Part shown: piece by piece, positions 16,586 through 25,100 of the stretch | Layout: every line of letters begins with the position of its first letter | Numbering within the stretch: the first letter of the stretch is position 1 | Assembly: GCA_963825765.1 (NCBI GenBank) | Contig: CAWGUU010000012.1 | Location: forward strand, 62,001-126,000 | Length of the DNA: 64,000 nt | Direction of reading: 5' to 3' | DNA from: CAWGUU01 sp963825765 | Lineage (GTDB): Bacteria; Actinomycetota; Acidimicrobiia; Acidimicrobiales; AC-14 | The notes under the pieces: generated by a model | Seen by the model: only the letters and a program-made list of their open reading frames with translations | Databases searched by the model: none | Told to the model about the DNA's origin: nothing | Position numbers and translations under genes: made by a program

Positions 16586-18751
16586 ATGGCTGACATCTCG
16601 AGGAGCGCGGCGGCACCGGCACCGGCGCCGAGCCCCTACGAATCGGCGATCCAGGAAACCAACGAGGCTGCGGCGCGAAGGGTCGAGGCCCGGACCGCCG
16701 AGCGCACCGACAAGGTCGAGCACATGGGGGAGCGTGGGCTGGCGGACACGCCCGAGCGCCTGGCCAAGCGGGCCGACCGCCTGCGTCGATACCGGCGGGG
16801 CGAGCAGCTCCGCAGCGCACCGGTGGCGGTCCCAGGAGCCAATTCCGGGACCGTGGCCGTCGGCGGCGTCGACCTCGAGAAGGTGGTCAACAGCTCCGAC
16901 TTCGTCGACATCCGCTACCTCGAAGGCGGCGTCGCCGCCTCCCGCGCCGTGTGCCGGATCGACATTCGGAACCAGGCCGGCAGGGTCGTCGGGTACGGCA
17001 CGGGCTCGATGGTCTCCAACCAGCTGATCCTCACGAACCACCACGTCCTGCCCACCGCCGACGTCGCCCGCTGGGCGGCCGCCGAGTTCGACTACCAGGA
17101 CGGCATCGACGGCCAGCCGCTCCAGCCCAAGATGTTCCGGCTCGACCCGGACCGCTTCTACCTGGCGGACAAGGAGCTCGACTTCGCCCTGGTGGCGCTG
17201 GCCGCCGACCCGGCCGACCTTGCCCATTTCGGGCTCAACCGGCTGCTCGATGCCGAGGGCAAGGCTGTCGTCGGCGAGTTCGTGACCATCGTCCAGCACC
17301 CGAAGGGCGAGAAGAAGCAGATCTCGCTGCGTGAGAACCGCGTCGTCGACGTGCTCGACTCGTTCCTGCACTACGAGACCGACACCGAGTCCGGGTCGTC
17401 GGGGTCGCCGGTGTTCAACGACCAGTGGGAGGTCGTCGCCCTCCACCACGCCTGCGTCCCCGCCCCTGAGCACGCCGAGCTCGGCCGGATCGTCAACGAG
17501 GGCATCCGGGTCAGCGCCCTCCTGAAGGGGGCGCGCGCCGCCGCCCAGCAGCTGCCCGCGCCGATGGCCACCCTCTTCGACGGGCTCTTCCAGGACGAGC
17601 GCGGTGCAGTCGACATCCAGGCCGCCCCGTCACCCGTCATCGTCACCCCCGAGGTCGTCACGCCGGCCCCGCTCCTGCAGTCGATGCCCGTTGCCGACGC
17701 GCCCCGCCCCGAGAGCACGCCTGTCCTCCAGGATGGCGGCATTCGGCTGACTGTCCCGGTCGAGATCACATTCCGCCTCGGCACGCCGCCGTCCGCCGTC
17801 GCCGACTTCGACGGCGACCGGTCGGCCGTCGTCCTCGCCCTTCCCGCTCCCGTCGCCGTCGCCGTCGAGCGCGAGGACGAGGCCATCCAGATCGACCCGG
17901 ACTACTCGAACCGACAGGGCTACGACGCCGGCTTCCTCGGCGGCGGTTCGCCCGACGTCCCCCTCCCGACGTTGCCGGACGACCTCCTCGCCGTTGCCTC
18001 GACGAACACCAGGCCGGGCGCCGGTCCCGCCCACGTGCTCCCGTACCACCACTTCAGCGTGGTCATGAACAAGGAGCGGGCGCTTGCCTTCTTCACCGCC
18101 GTCAACATCGACGGCAACCTCAGCCAGAGGCTGAAGCGGGAGACCGACCGCTGGACGCTCGACCCCCGCATCCCCGTCGCGGATCAGACGGGAGAGGCCG
18201 TGTACGCCCGGAACGATCTCGATCGCGGCCACCTGGTGCGGCGGCTCGACCCGGCGTGGGGGACGTCGCAGTCGGCGGCGAAGTCCGCCAACGACGACAC
18301 CTTCCATTTCACCAACTGCTCGCCCCAGCACAAGGACTTCAACCAGAACAAGACGACCTGGGCCGGCCTGGAGGACTACGTCCTCGAGAACGCCGACAAC
18401 CGCGACCTGAAGGTCAACGTGTTCAGCGGTCCGGTCTTCGCCCCCGACGACGACGTCTACCGGGGCGTCCAGCTCCCGCGCCAGTTCTGGAAGGTCGTCG
18501 TCATGGCCCGCAAGGACGGGACCCTGTCGGCCACCGCCTACCTGCTGAGCCAGGCGACGCTCATCGAGGGACTCGAGGCCGTCGAGGAGTTCTCCTACGG
18601 CGCATACCGCACCTTCCAGGTGCCGGTCGCCAAGGTCGAGGAGCTCACCGGGCTGTCGTTCGGCACCCTGGCCGCCTCCGATCCCCTGGCCCGCCTGGAG
18701 TCGACCGAGCTCGTCCGCGAGGTCGGCGCCCCCGGCGACCTGGTGCTCTGA
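16586..18751 (+). CDS. Trypsin-like protease fused to NUC-type DNA/RNA nuclease
   Basis: 721 aa, no signal peptide. Residues 18-75 are helical, charged and probably coiled-coil. Residues about 100-340 form a trypsin/V8-like protease: catalytic His in TNHHV (H153), Asp in KELDFALV (D199), Ser in GSSGSP (S274), with HPKGEKKQISLREN between. A Pro/Val-rich linker follows (about 345-430). Residues about 470-710 form a DNA/RNA non-specific endonuclease: NDLDRGHLVRR carries the DRGH motif (H549), followed by FHFTNCSPQHKDFNQNKTTWAGLEDYV, which holds the metal-binding Asn and Glu. Both active sites look intact. CAGGAGA precedes the ATG. A cytosolic protease-nuclease is unusual for one chain and suggests a regulated self-toxic effector. 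Confidence 0.85.
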   Translation: MADISRSAAAPAPAPSPYESAIQETNEAAARRVEARTAERTDKVEHMGERGLADTPERLAKRADRLRRYRRGEQLRSAPVAVPGANSGTVAVGGVDLEKVVNSSDFVDIRYLEGGVAASRAVCRIDIRNQAGRVVGYGTGSMVSNQLILTNHHVLPTADVARWAAAEFDYQDGIDGQPLQPKMFRLDPDRFYLADKELDFALVALAADPADLAHFGLNRLLDAEGKAVVGEFVTIVQHPKGEKKQISLRENRVVDVLDSFLHYETDTESGSSGSPVFNDQWEVVALHHACVPAPEHAELGRIVNEGIRVSALLKGARAAAQQLPAPMATLFDGLFQDERGAVDIQAAPSPVIVTPEVVTPAPLLQSMPVADAPRPESTPVLQDGGIRLTVPVEITFRLGTPPSAVADFDGDRSAVVLALPAPVAVAVEREDEAIQIDPDYSNRQGYDAGFLGGGSPDVPLPTLPDDLLAVASTNTRPGAGPAHVLPYHHFSVVMNKERALAFFTAVNIDGNLSQRLKRETDRWTLDPRIPVADQTGEAVYARNDLDRGHLVRRLDPAWGTSQSAAKSANDDTFHFTNCSPQHKDFNQNKTTWAGLEDYVLENADNRDLKVNVFSGPVFAPDDDVYRGVQLPRQFWKVVVMARKDGTLSATAYLLSQATLIEGLEAVEEFSYGAYRTFQVPVAKVEELTGLSFGTLAASDPLARLESTELVREVGAPGDLVL

Positions 18752-18842
18752 CGATCGATCGCTGCCAGGGCCGAGAACGCCGCGCAAAGAATCTGTATCT
18801 GAGCGGTGTCGCCGCGACTCTTACAGGTGCGGCGGACGGTCG

Positions 18843-18883
18843 CGGCGGGCGGGACCGGTTCGGCGGACCGGTCCCACCCGCCG
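18843..18883. terminator. Bidirectional terminator hairpin
   Basis: 17-bp stem (18843-18859 with 18867-18883) with a single C/A mismatch and a 7-base loop, between the convergent protease-nuclease and glpX genes. No long T tract, as is common in high-GC genomes. Confidence 0.75.
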
Positions 18884-18892
18884 TCACCCGAG

Positions 18893-19873
18893 TCAGGACG
18901 TCCAGGGGTGGCCGGGTGGGAAGCGGGCGTCGATGTGGCGAACGGTGCCCGACTTCGACCGCATGACCAGCGACGCGGTGGTCGCGCCGCGGTCGTCGTA
19001 GTGCACGCCCTTGACCAGCTCGCCGTCGGTGATGCCGGTGCAGGCGAAGAAGCAGTTGTCCCCTGACACGAGATCGTCGGTGCCGAGCACCTTGTCCGGG
19101 TCGATGCCGGCGTCGATCACCCGCTGGCGCTCGTCGTCGTCCTTCGGCTCCAGCCGGGCCTGGATCTCGCCGCCCATGCACTTGATGGCGGCGGCGGTGA
19201 TCACACCTTCGGGCGTACCCCCGATTCCGAGTAGCAGGTCGGCCCCGGAGCCGGGCCAGGCGGTGGCGATGCCCCCGGCCACGTCGCCGTCCTCGATCAG
19301 GCGCACACGCGCCCCTGCGGCGCGGATCTCGGCGATCAGGTCGTTGTGGCGGGGCCGGTCGAGGACCACGACGGTGAGGTCGCCCACCGGCCGGCCGACG
19401 GCCGCGGCCACCGACCTGACGTTCTCGGTGGCCGACGCGTTGACGTCGATCGCTCCGACCGCCCACGGCCCGACCACAGCCTTGGCCATGTAGAAGCACG
19501 GACCGGGGTCGAACATCGTGCCCCGCCCGCTGGCGGCGATCACCGACAGGGCGCTGGCCCGCCCGCGCGACGTCAGCGTGGTCCCTTCGACGGGGTCGAC
19601 GGCGATGTCGACCTCCGGCGGGGTGCCCAGCCCGAGCTTCTCGCCGTTGAACAGCATCGGGGCCTCGTCCTTCTCCCCCTCGCCGATCACCACCACGCCG
19701 GTCATCCCCACGCTGTTGAGCTGGACCCGCATGGCCTCGACGGCAGCGCCGTCGGCGGCCTCCTTGTCGCCCCGACCCGTCCACCGGGCGGCTGCCAGCG
19801 CCCCGGCCTCCGTGGCTCGTACGAGCTCCATTCCCAGGTTGCGGTCGACGCCCTGCCATTGGCTCTGGCTCAT
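18893..19873 (-). CDS. glpX: Class II fructose-1,6-bisphosphatase
   Basis: 326 aa gluconeogenic phosphatase, fructose-1,6-bisphosphate to fructose-6-phosphate. Metal and substrate blocks GTGRGDKEAAD-like (WTGRGDKEAADGAAV), VVIGEGEKDEAPML, IAVDPVEGTTLTSRG and IGGTPEGVITAAAIKCMGG are all present. Start placed at MSQSQWQG. The following segment DRNLGMELVRATEAGALAAA is the standard N-terminus. It is the sole FBPase type in many actinobacteria, so likely essential for growth on gluconeogenic carbon. Confidence 0.95.
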   Translation of the reverse strand: MSQSQWQGVDRNLGMELVRATEAGALAAARWTGRGDKEAADGAAVEAMRVQLNSVGMTGVVVIGEGEKDEAPMLFNGEKLGLGTPPEVDIAVDPVEGTTLTSRGRASALSVIAASGRGTMFDPGPCFYMAKAVVGPWAVGAIDVNASATENVRSVAAAVGRPVGDLTVVVLDRPRHNDLIAEIRAAGARVRLIEDGDVAGGIATAWPGSGADLLLGIGGTPEGVITAAAIKCMGGEIQARLEPKDDDERQRVIDAGIDPDKVLGTDDLVSGDNCFFACTGITDGELVKGVHYDDRGATTASLVMRSKSGTVRHIDARFPPGHPWTS

Positions 19874-19924
19874 GGCCCGATCATGCCAGCCGCCGGATTG
19901 CCTCACCGCGGCCGCGGGCGCAGC

Positions 19925-20440
19925 TCAGTCGTCCTTGGCCTGCTCCCGCACCGCCCGCAGCACCCGACCGATGTCGAGCAGGTGGTGGTTGCCCTCGTGG
20001 ACCGCCCGCCGGGCGGTCGAGAGCACGCTGCGAGCCTCGTTGTCCTCGTCGTGCCAGCCCTCGGGTGGGACCGCCTCGAGCGACGTGGCCAGCCGCTCGG
20101 CGTTGGTCGCCAGCTCGTCGGCCACTCCGACCCGGTCCAGCTCGGCGACGGGCGCCGGCTCGCCGGCGACGGCCCCGGAGCCGGCCGGATAGCCGGCGGC
20201 CTGCCACGTCACCCTCCGGTCGAACGCGCCGAACATGTCCCGGACGTGGGCGGCATACTCGAGCGCCGACCAGGTTCCCGGCTCCGGCCGGCGGCGGACC
20301 AGGGTGTCCCCGTCCTCTCCCGGCAGGAACCGCGTCAGCGGGGCGCGATAGCGCCGGGCGAACCCGCGGAGCTTGTCCGGCGCCTCGGCCGGACCGATCT
20401 CGGCGGCTACGAACCCGCAGTCGGCACAGGTGTCTCTCAT
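19925..20440 (-). CDS. DinB-superfamily protein with N-terminal zinc-knuckle
   Basis: 171 aa four-helix-bundle protein. CADCGF at residues 5-10 resembles half a zinc ribbon. GTWSALEYAAHVRDM and HEGNHHLLDIGRVLRAVR supply the three histidines of a DinB-type metal site. Family members include thiol-dependent S-transferases using mycothiol or bacillithiol; the presence of mshC in this genome is consistent with that. Start overlaps the stop of the EF-G-like gene (ATGA), so the pair is coupled. Confidence 0.8.
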   Translation of the reverse strand: MRDTCADCGFVAAEIGPAEAPDKLRGFARRYRAPLTRFLPGEDGDTLVRRRPEPGTWSALEYAAHVRDMFGAFDRRVTWQAAGYPAGSGAVAGEPAPVAELDRVGVADELATNAERLATSLEAVPPEGWHDEDNEARSVLSTARRAVHEGNHHLLDIGRVLRAVREQAKDD

Positions 20441-22494
20441 TCGTTCTTGCTGACCACCTTGTCGACGAGATGGGCGGGCAGGGGGTCGTAGTGGTCGTGG
20501 GCGACGCTGAAGCGACCGCGGCCGCCGGTCATCGACCGGAGGTCGATCGAGTACCGCAGGATCTCCGACGTCGGGACCATGGCGGTGATCATCTGCTCGC
20601 CGTTGCCCACCGCCTCGGTGCCCTGGACCCGGCCCCGGCGGGAGTTGAGGTCGCCCATCACGTCGCCCTGGAACTGCATGGGCACGGTGACTTCCAGCAG
20701 CGAGATGGGCTCCAGCAGGACCGGACCGGCCTTGGCCATGGCGTCCTTGAAGCCGATGGAGCCGGCCATCTTGAAGCTCATCTCCGACGAGTCGACCGAG
20801 TGGTACTTGCCGTCGTACAGGGTGACCCGCACGTCGACGACGGGATACCCGTACACGCCGGCCGTGCTCATGGTCTCGATCACACCCTTCTCGACCGCGG
20901 GGATGAACTGGCGGGGGATGGCGCCTCCGACGATCTTGTCGACGAACTCGAACCCGCCGCTGCGCTCCAGGGGCTCGACCCGCAGGAACGCCACGCCGAA
21001 CTGACCGTGGCCGCCGGTCTGCTTCTTGTACTTGCCCTCGGCCTCGGCCTGACCCGTGATGGTCTCCCGGTAGGCGACCCGCACGTCCTCGGTCTCCACC
21101 TCGACGCCGAACTTGCGCAGCAACCGCTCGGTGACGATCGACAGGTGGGTCTCGCCCATGCCCGACAGCAGGGTCTGGTGCGTCTCGTCGTCCCGCCGCA
21201 CCAACAGCGACGAGTCCTCGTCCTGCAGGCGGTGGAGACCGATCATCAGCTTGTCCTCGTCGCCCTTGGACTTGGGGCGGATGGCGACGGACAGCACCGG
21301 CGTCGGGGGATCGGGCTGGGGCACCACCACCGGCGTGCCCTTGGGAGCCAGCGTGTCACCGGTGGCGGTGTCGGACAGCTTGGCCACCGAGCCCAGGTCG
21401 CCGGCCGGGAGGTAGGACACCTGGTCCTGCTCCTTGCCCCGCATGGTGAACAGCCCGTGGAGGCGCTCGTCGGCGTGGGTCCGGGAGTTGGTGAGCACCG
21501 CGTCCGGCCGGATGGTGCCGGAGAGCACCTTGAAGAACGACACCTTCCCGACGTAGGGGTCGGCAAGGGTCCGGTAGACGACGGCCAGCGGCTGGCCGGC
21601 GGGGTCGGGCACCACGTCCATGGTGCCGCTGCCGGCCTGCACCGTCACCGGTGGCCGGTCCAGCGGCGAAGGCCCCACCTCGCAGATGAGCTGGGCCAGG
21701 CGGTCGATGCCGATCAGCTTGGCCGCCGATCCGCACGTCACCGGAAAGACGCTGGCCTCGGCCACGCCCTTGGCCAGCGCCTGCTCCAGCTCCTTCGGGC
21801 TGATCTCCTCGCCCTCCAGGTAGCGCTCGGTGAGATCGTCGTCGGCCACGACGATGCCCTCGACCAGGTTGTCCCGCACGTCGTGCTCCCTGGCCTCCAT
21901 CTCGGGTGGGATCTCGCCGATCGTGGCCTTGCCGTCGTCGTAGAAGTGAGCCTTGTCGGTGAGGAGGTCGGCGATCCCCCGGAAGGACGCCTCCTCCCCG
22001 ATGGGGAGCTCGAGGGGGGCCACCCCTGCACCGAAGCGCTCCCGGAGCTGCTCCATGGTGCGATCGAAGCTGGCCCGCTCCCGGTCGAGCTTGTTGACGA
22101 AGAACATGCGGGGCAGGCCGAGCTCGCTGGCCATCCGCCAGGCGACCTCGGTCTGGACCTCGACGCCCTCCACCCCGCTCACGACAAAGATGGCGAGGTC
22201 GGCCACGCTCATGGCGGTCCGCAGCTCCACCACGAAATCTGCGTAGCCGGGGGCGTCGATGAGGTTGATCTTGAAGCCGTCGTGCTCGAACGGCGCCAGC
22301 GCCAAAGACAGCGAGATCCCCCGACGGACCTCCTCGGCGTCGAAGTCGGTCGTGGTCGTTCCGTCCTCGACCCGGCCCTGGCGGTTGATGGCTCCCGCGC
22401 AGTACAGGAGCGCCTCTGCGAGCGTCGTCTTCCCGGTGCCACCGTGACCGACCAGGGCGACGTTGCGGATGTGGGCGGGGGGGAAGCTCTTCAC
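20437..22494 (-). CDS. EF-G-like translational GTPase (second EF-G type)
   Basis: 685 aa. GTPase motifs G1 GHGGTGKTTLAE, switch II DAPGYADF, G4 NKLD and G5 CGSA are present. Domains II-V follow, with GGHGQFGVAFLRVEP, GVIETMSTAGVYGYPVVDV and a C-terminal SIDLRSMTGGRGRFSVAHDHY. Switch I and the G2 motif differ from canonical EF-G, and the family is annotated EF-G-like/FusA2 in actinobacteria. It may act in ribosome recycling or stress rather than in standard elongation. The ribosomal gene context of fusA is absent, supporting paralogue status. Confidence 0.9.
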   Translation of the reverse strand: MKSFPPAHIRNVALVGHGGTGKTTLAEALLYCAGAINRQGRVEDGTTTTDFDAEEVRRGISLSLALAPFEHDGFKINLIDAPGYADFVVELRTAMSVADLAIFVVSGVEGVEVQTEVAWRMASELGLPRMFFVNKLDRERASFDRTMEQLRERFGAGVAPLELPIGEEASFRGIADLLTDKAHFYDDGKATIGEIPPEMEAREHDVRDNLVEGIVVADDDLTERYLEGEEISPKELEQALAKGVAEASVFPVTCGSAAKLIGIDRLAQLICEVGPSPLDRPPVTVQAGSGTMDVVPDPAGQPLAVVYRTLADPYVGKVSFFKVLSGTIRPDAVLTNSRTHADERLHGLFTMRGKEQDQVSYLPAGDLGSVAKLSDTATGDTLAPKGTPVVVPQPDPPTPVLSVAIRPKSKGDEDKLMIGLHRLQDEDSSLLVRRDDETHQTLLSGMGETHLSIVTERLLRKFGVEVETEDVRVAYRETITGQAEAEGKYKKQTGGHGQFGVAFLRVEPLERSGGFEFVDKIVGGAIPRQFIPAVEKGVIETMSTAGVYGYPVVDVRVTLYDGKYHSVDSSEMSFKMAGSIGFKDAMAKAGPVLLEPISLLEVTVPMQFQGDVMGDLNSRRGRVQGTEAVGNGEQMITAMVPTSEILRYSIDLRSMTGGRGRFSVAHDHYDPLPAHLVDKVVSKNE

Positions 22495-22573
22495 GGGCGC
22501 CTCGCAGGAGAGGGGGCATTTATGCTCAGCGAACTCAGCCTACCGGCCCCCCCTGGTACCGTGACTAGCTGAG

Positions 22574-23461
22574 ATGTTCGACAAGAGACTGCGCGCGGGC
22601 GTCGAGCGGGGCTTGCGCCCGGTGGGCACGGGTCTGCGGCGCGCCGGGGTAAGAGCCGACCAGCTCACCGCGGCCGGGCTCGTCATCTCCGCCGCGTCGG
22701 CGGTGGCCATCGGCACCGGTCGGCTCTTCCTCGGCATGGTCCTCCTGGGCCTCTCGGCCGTCCCCGACCTGCTCGACGGGGCGGTCGCCAAGGCGTCCGG
22801 CACCGCGTCGCCACGGGGAGCGTTCTTCGACTCGGTCGCCGACAGGGTCAGCGACATGCTCGTGCTCGGTGGGGTGGCCTGGTACCTGGCGTCGACCGAC
22901 GGCGGCCACGCCGCCATCCTCCCGCTGGCGGTGTTGGCCGCGTCGAGCCTGGTCTCCTACGAGCGGGCCCGCGCCGAGTCCCTCGGATTCACCGCCCGTG
23001 GCGGGCTGATGGAACGGGCCGAGCGCATGATCGCCATCGCCGCCGGCCTGATCTTCAGCGCCGTGCTGGTACCGATCCTGTGGGTGATGCTGGCGCTCAC
23101 CCTCTTCACCGCCGGCCACCGGTTCGTGATGGTCTGGCGCCAGGCCAGCGCCCCCCGTCGGGTCAACCGGCCGCCATCGGCGTGGGGCACCGGCCGGTGG
23201 CGGGGCTGGACGCCGAGCGTGAGCTTCGGCACGACGGCTGCACGCCGCGAGCGGCAGAGCTCGTCAACCCGGCGGCGGCCACCGCGGGTCGACTCCCGCG
23301 CTTCGGGTTCGAGGGCTTCAGGTCCCGCGGTCGGCGATTCCAGGCCCGGCGGTCCCGCGGCCGGCGATCCCTCGGCGGCCGACACCGGCGGTACCGCGAC
23401 CGGCGATCCCTCGGCGGCTGATCCGGGGGCCTGGCGCCGCCGGGCCCGCAGCCGGCCGTAA
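22574..23461 (+). CDS. pgsA: Phosphatidylinositol-phosphate synthase (CDP-alcohol phosphatidyltransferase)
   Basis: 295 aa. Residues 1-195 are a six-helix CDP-alcohol phosphotransferase with the motif DLLDGAVAKASGTASPRGAF then DSVADR. All four Asp are present; AK replaces the usual AR. It joins CDP-diacylglycerol with inositol phosphate for PI and PIM lipids. Residues 200-295 are an Arg/Ser/Gly/Asp low-complexity tail containing short DNA repeats. That tail is not part of the family and overlaps the region where the next gene should begin. Confidence 0.85.
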   Translation: MFDKRLRAGVERGLRPVGTGLRRAGVRADQLTAAGLVISAASAVAIGTGRLFLGMVLLGLSAVPDLLDGAVAKASGTASPRGAFFDSVADRVSDMLVLGGVAWYLASTDGGHAAILPLAVLAASSLVSYERARAESLGFTARGGLMERAERMIAIAAGLIFSAVLVPILWVMLALTLFTAGHRFVMVWRQASAPRRVNRPPSAWGTGRWRGWTPSVSFGTTAARRERQSSSTRRRPPRVDSRASGSRASGPAVGDSRPGGPAAGDPSAADTGGTATGDPSAADPGAWRRRARSRP

Positions 23462-24345
23462 CCGAGCCCGCCCCCACCCCCAGCTGGCGCCGGCGCAGCC
23501 CGTACCTGCTGTACCGGCTGGCGTCGGCCGTCGCCAACGCTTTCCCCGAGTTCCTCGCCGTCCCCCTGGCCAGCAAGGCCGGCGCGTTGGCGGCGTCGTT
23601 CATGGGCGCCCGGTCGGTGATCGTGGGTCGCAACCAGCAACGGGCCGCGTCGGGAAAGCTCGACGCCCGTTCCACCGAGCGCCGGGTGCGCGGAGCCTTC
23701 GCGTCCTACGGGCGGTACTGGATGGAGTCGTTCCGGCTGCCGACGCTCGACCCCGCCGCCCTGGCTGAGTGGTTCTCCATCGAGGGTCTCGGCCACATCG
23801 AGGCGGCACGGGCCGCCGGCACGGGGGCGATTCTCGCCATCCCCCACCTCGGCGGCTGGGAGGTGGGCGGCGCCTGGTTCGTGCGGAGGGGCTTCCCGCT
23901 GACGGTGGTGGTGGAGCCGGTGGAGCCGCCCGAGTTGTTCGCCTGGTTCGTGAAGCTCCGCGAGTCGTTCGGGTTCAAGGTCATCCCCCTCGGGCCCCGT
24001 GCCGGGATCGCGGTGGTGCGGGCGCTGCGGGCCAACCAGGTGGTCGCCCTGCTGGCCGACCGTGACATAGGCGGCGGCGGTGTCGACGTGGAGTTCTTCG
24101 GCGAGACGACGAAGCTGCCCGGTGGCCCGGCCACGCTGGCCCGTCGCATGGGAGCGCCGCTGCTCCCCACGGCGATCTACTTCGACGGCCGCGGCCACCA
24201 CGCCGTCGTGCGCCCACCGGTGCCTCTGGAAGGCAGCGTCGGCGACGTCACCCAGCGCCTGGCCGCCGAGCTCGAAAGACTCATCCGCCGCGCGCCGGAC
24301 CAGTGGCACCTCTTCCAACCCAACTGGCCGTCGGACCGTTTCTAG
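23431..24345 (+). CDS. PIM-type acyltransferase (LpxL/HtrB family)
   Basis: About 304 aa from a tentative CTG at 23431. LYRLASAVANAFPEFLAVPL resembles the N-terminus of Rv2611c-type phosphatidylinositol mannoside acyltransferases. AIPHLGGWEVGGAWF (H-x4-E type), LLADRDIGGGGVDVEFFGE and LPTAIYFDGRGHHAV are the lysophospholipid-type acyltransferase blocks. No ATG/GTG start lies upstream of the conserved region; the first strong candidate, TTG at 23587, would remove conserved sequence. Order pgsA-acyltransferase matches Mycobacterium, but pimA does not follow. Confidence 0.82.
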   Translation: MAPPGPQPAVTEPAPTPSWRRRSPYLLYRLASAVANAFPEFLAVPLASKAGALAASFMGARSVIVGRNQQRAASGKLDARSTERRVRGAFASYGRYWMESFRLPTLDPAALAEWFSIEGLGHIEAARAAGTGAILAIPHLGGWEVGGAWFVRRGFPLTVVVEPVEPPELFAWFVKLRESFGFKVIPLGPRAGIAVVRALRANQVVALLADRDIGGGGVDVEFFGETTKLPGGPATLARRMGAPLLPTAIYFDGRGHHAVVRPPVPLEGSVGDVTQRLAAELERLIRRAPDQWHLFQPNWPSDRF

Positions 24346-24428
24346 GCGCTTGACGCCATAGGCGGTTGACGCCTTCGATCGACAAAATGTTGTCTATGCC
24401 GCCGCCCGGGCGGTGATACCGACGATCA

Positions 24429-25100
24429 TCACCGCCTGCCGGCCGCGACGACGGCACCGATCGAGACGACGCGGTCGGCCCAACGGGTGAGGAGCAGCTC
24501 GTCGTGGCTGACCACCAGAACCCCCAGGCCGGTCTCCCGCTGGCTGGCCCGGATCACCGCCACCAGATGAGCCTGGGTTGACGCATCGAGCATCGACGAC
24601 ATCTCGTCGCACAGCAGGTAGGCGGGACCGCCGACCAGGGCACGCCCGACGCAGGCCCGTTGCAGCTGGCCCTCACTGACCGTGGCGCTGGTCCTGTCGA
24701 GCAGGTCGGGCGTGAGGCCCACGCGGTCGGCCATGGCGGCGACCAGGGGGCCCGACGTGGCACGCCGGCGCCTGGCCCGCAGGGGCTCAGCGATGACATC
24801 GCCAAGAGCCAGGCGGGGGTCGACCGCGGTGCGCGGGCTCTGGAACACGACGCCGATCCGCGTGCGCAGCTCGGTCGGGGCCCGGTGGCGGGCACCGGCC
24901 ACGACGGTGCCGTCGACAGTGACATGCCCCGCGGTGGGACGCTGGAGCAGCGCCAGCACCCGGACGAGGCTCGACTTGCCGCACCCGCTCGGGCCGAGCA
25001 CCCCCAACGTCTCGCCACGGCGCACCTCGAGGTCGAGATCCTCGAACACGCGCCGGCCGTCGTACCCGATCCCGACGCCGTGCGCCGCCAGGCACGTCAC
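24429..25100 (-). CDS. Opp/Nik-type ABC ATPase, second subunit (cluster 1)
   Basis: 223 aa. Walker A GPSGCGKSS, Q-loop VVFQSPRTAVDPR, signature VSEGQLQR (unusual for LSGGQ), Walker B LLCDE, H-loop SHD. It lacks the C-terminal oligopeptide domain usual in OppF. GTG start overlaps the stop of the upstream ATPase (GTGA). Energises the importer encoded through 29652. Confidence 0.85.
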   Translation of the reverse strand: MTCLAAHGVGIGYDGRRVFEDLDLEVRRGETLGVLGPSGCGKSSLVRVLALLQRPTAGHVTVDGTVVAGARHRAPTELRTRIGVVFQSPRTAVDPRLALGDVIAEPLRARRRRATSGPLVAAMADRVGLTPDLLDRTSATVSEGQLQRACVGRALVGGPAYLLCDEMSSMLDASTQAHLVAVIRASQRETGLGVLVVSHDELLLTRWADRVVSIGAVVAAGRR

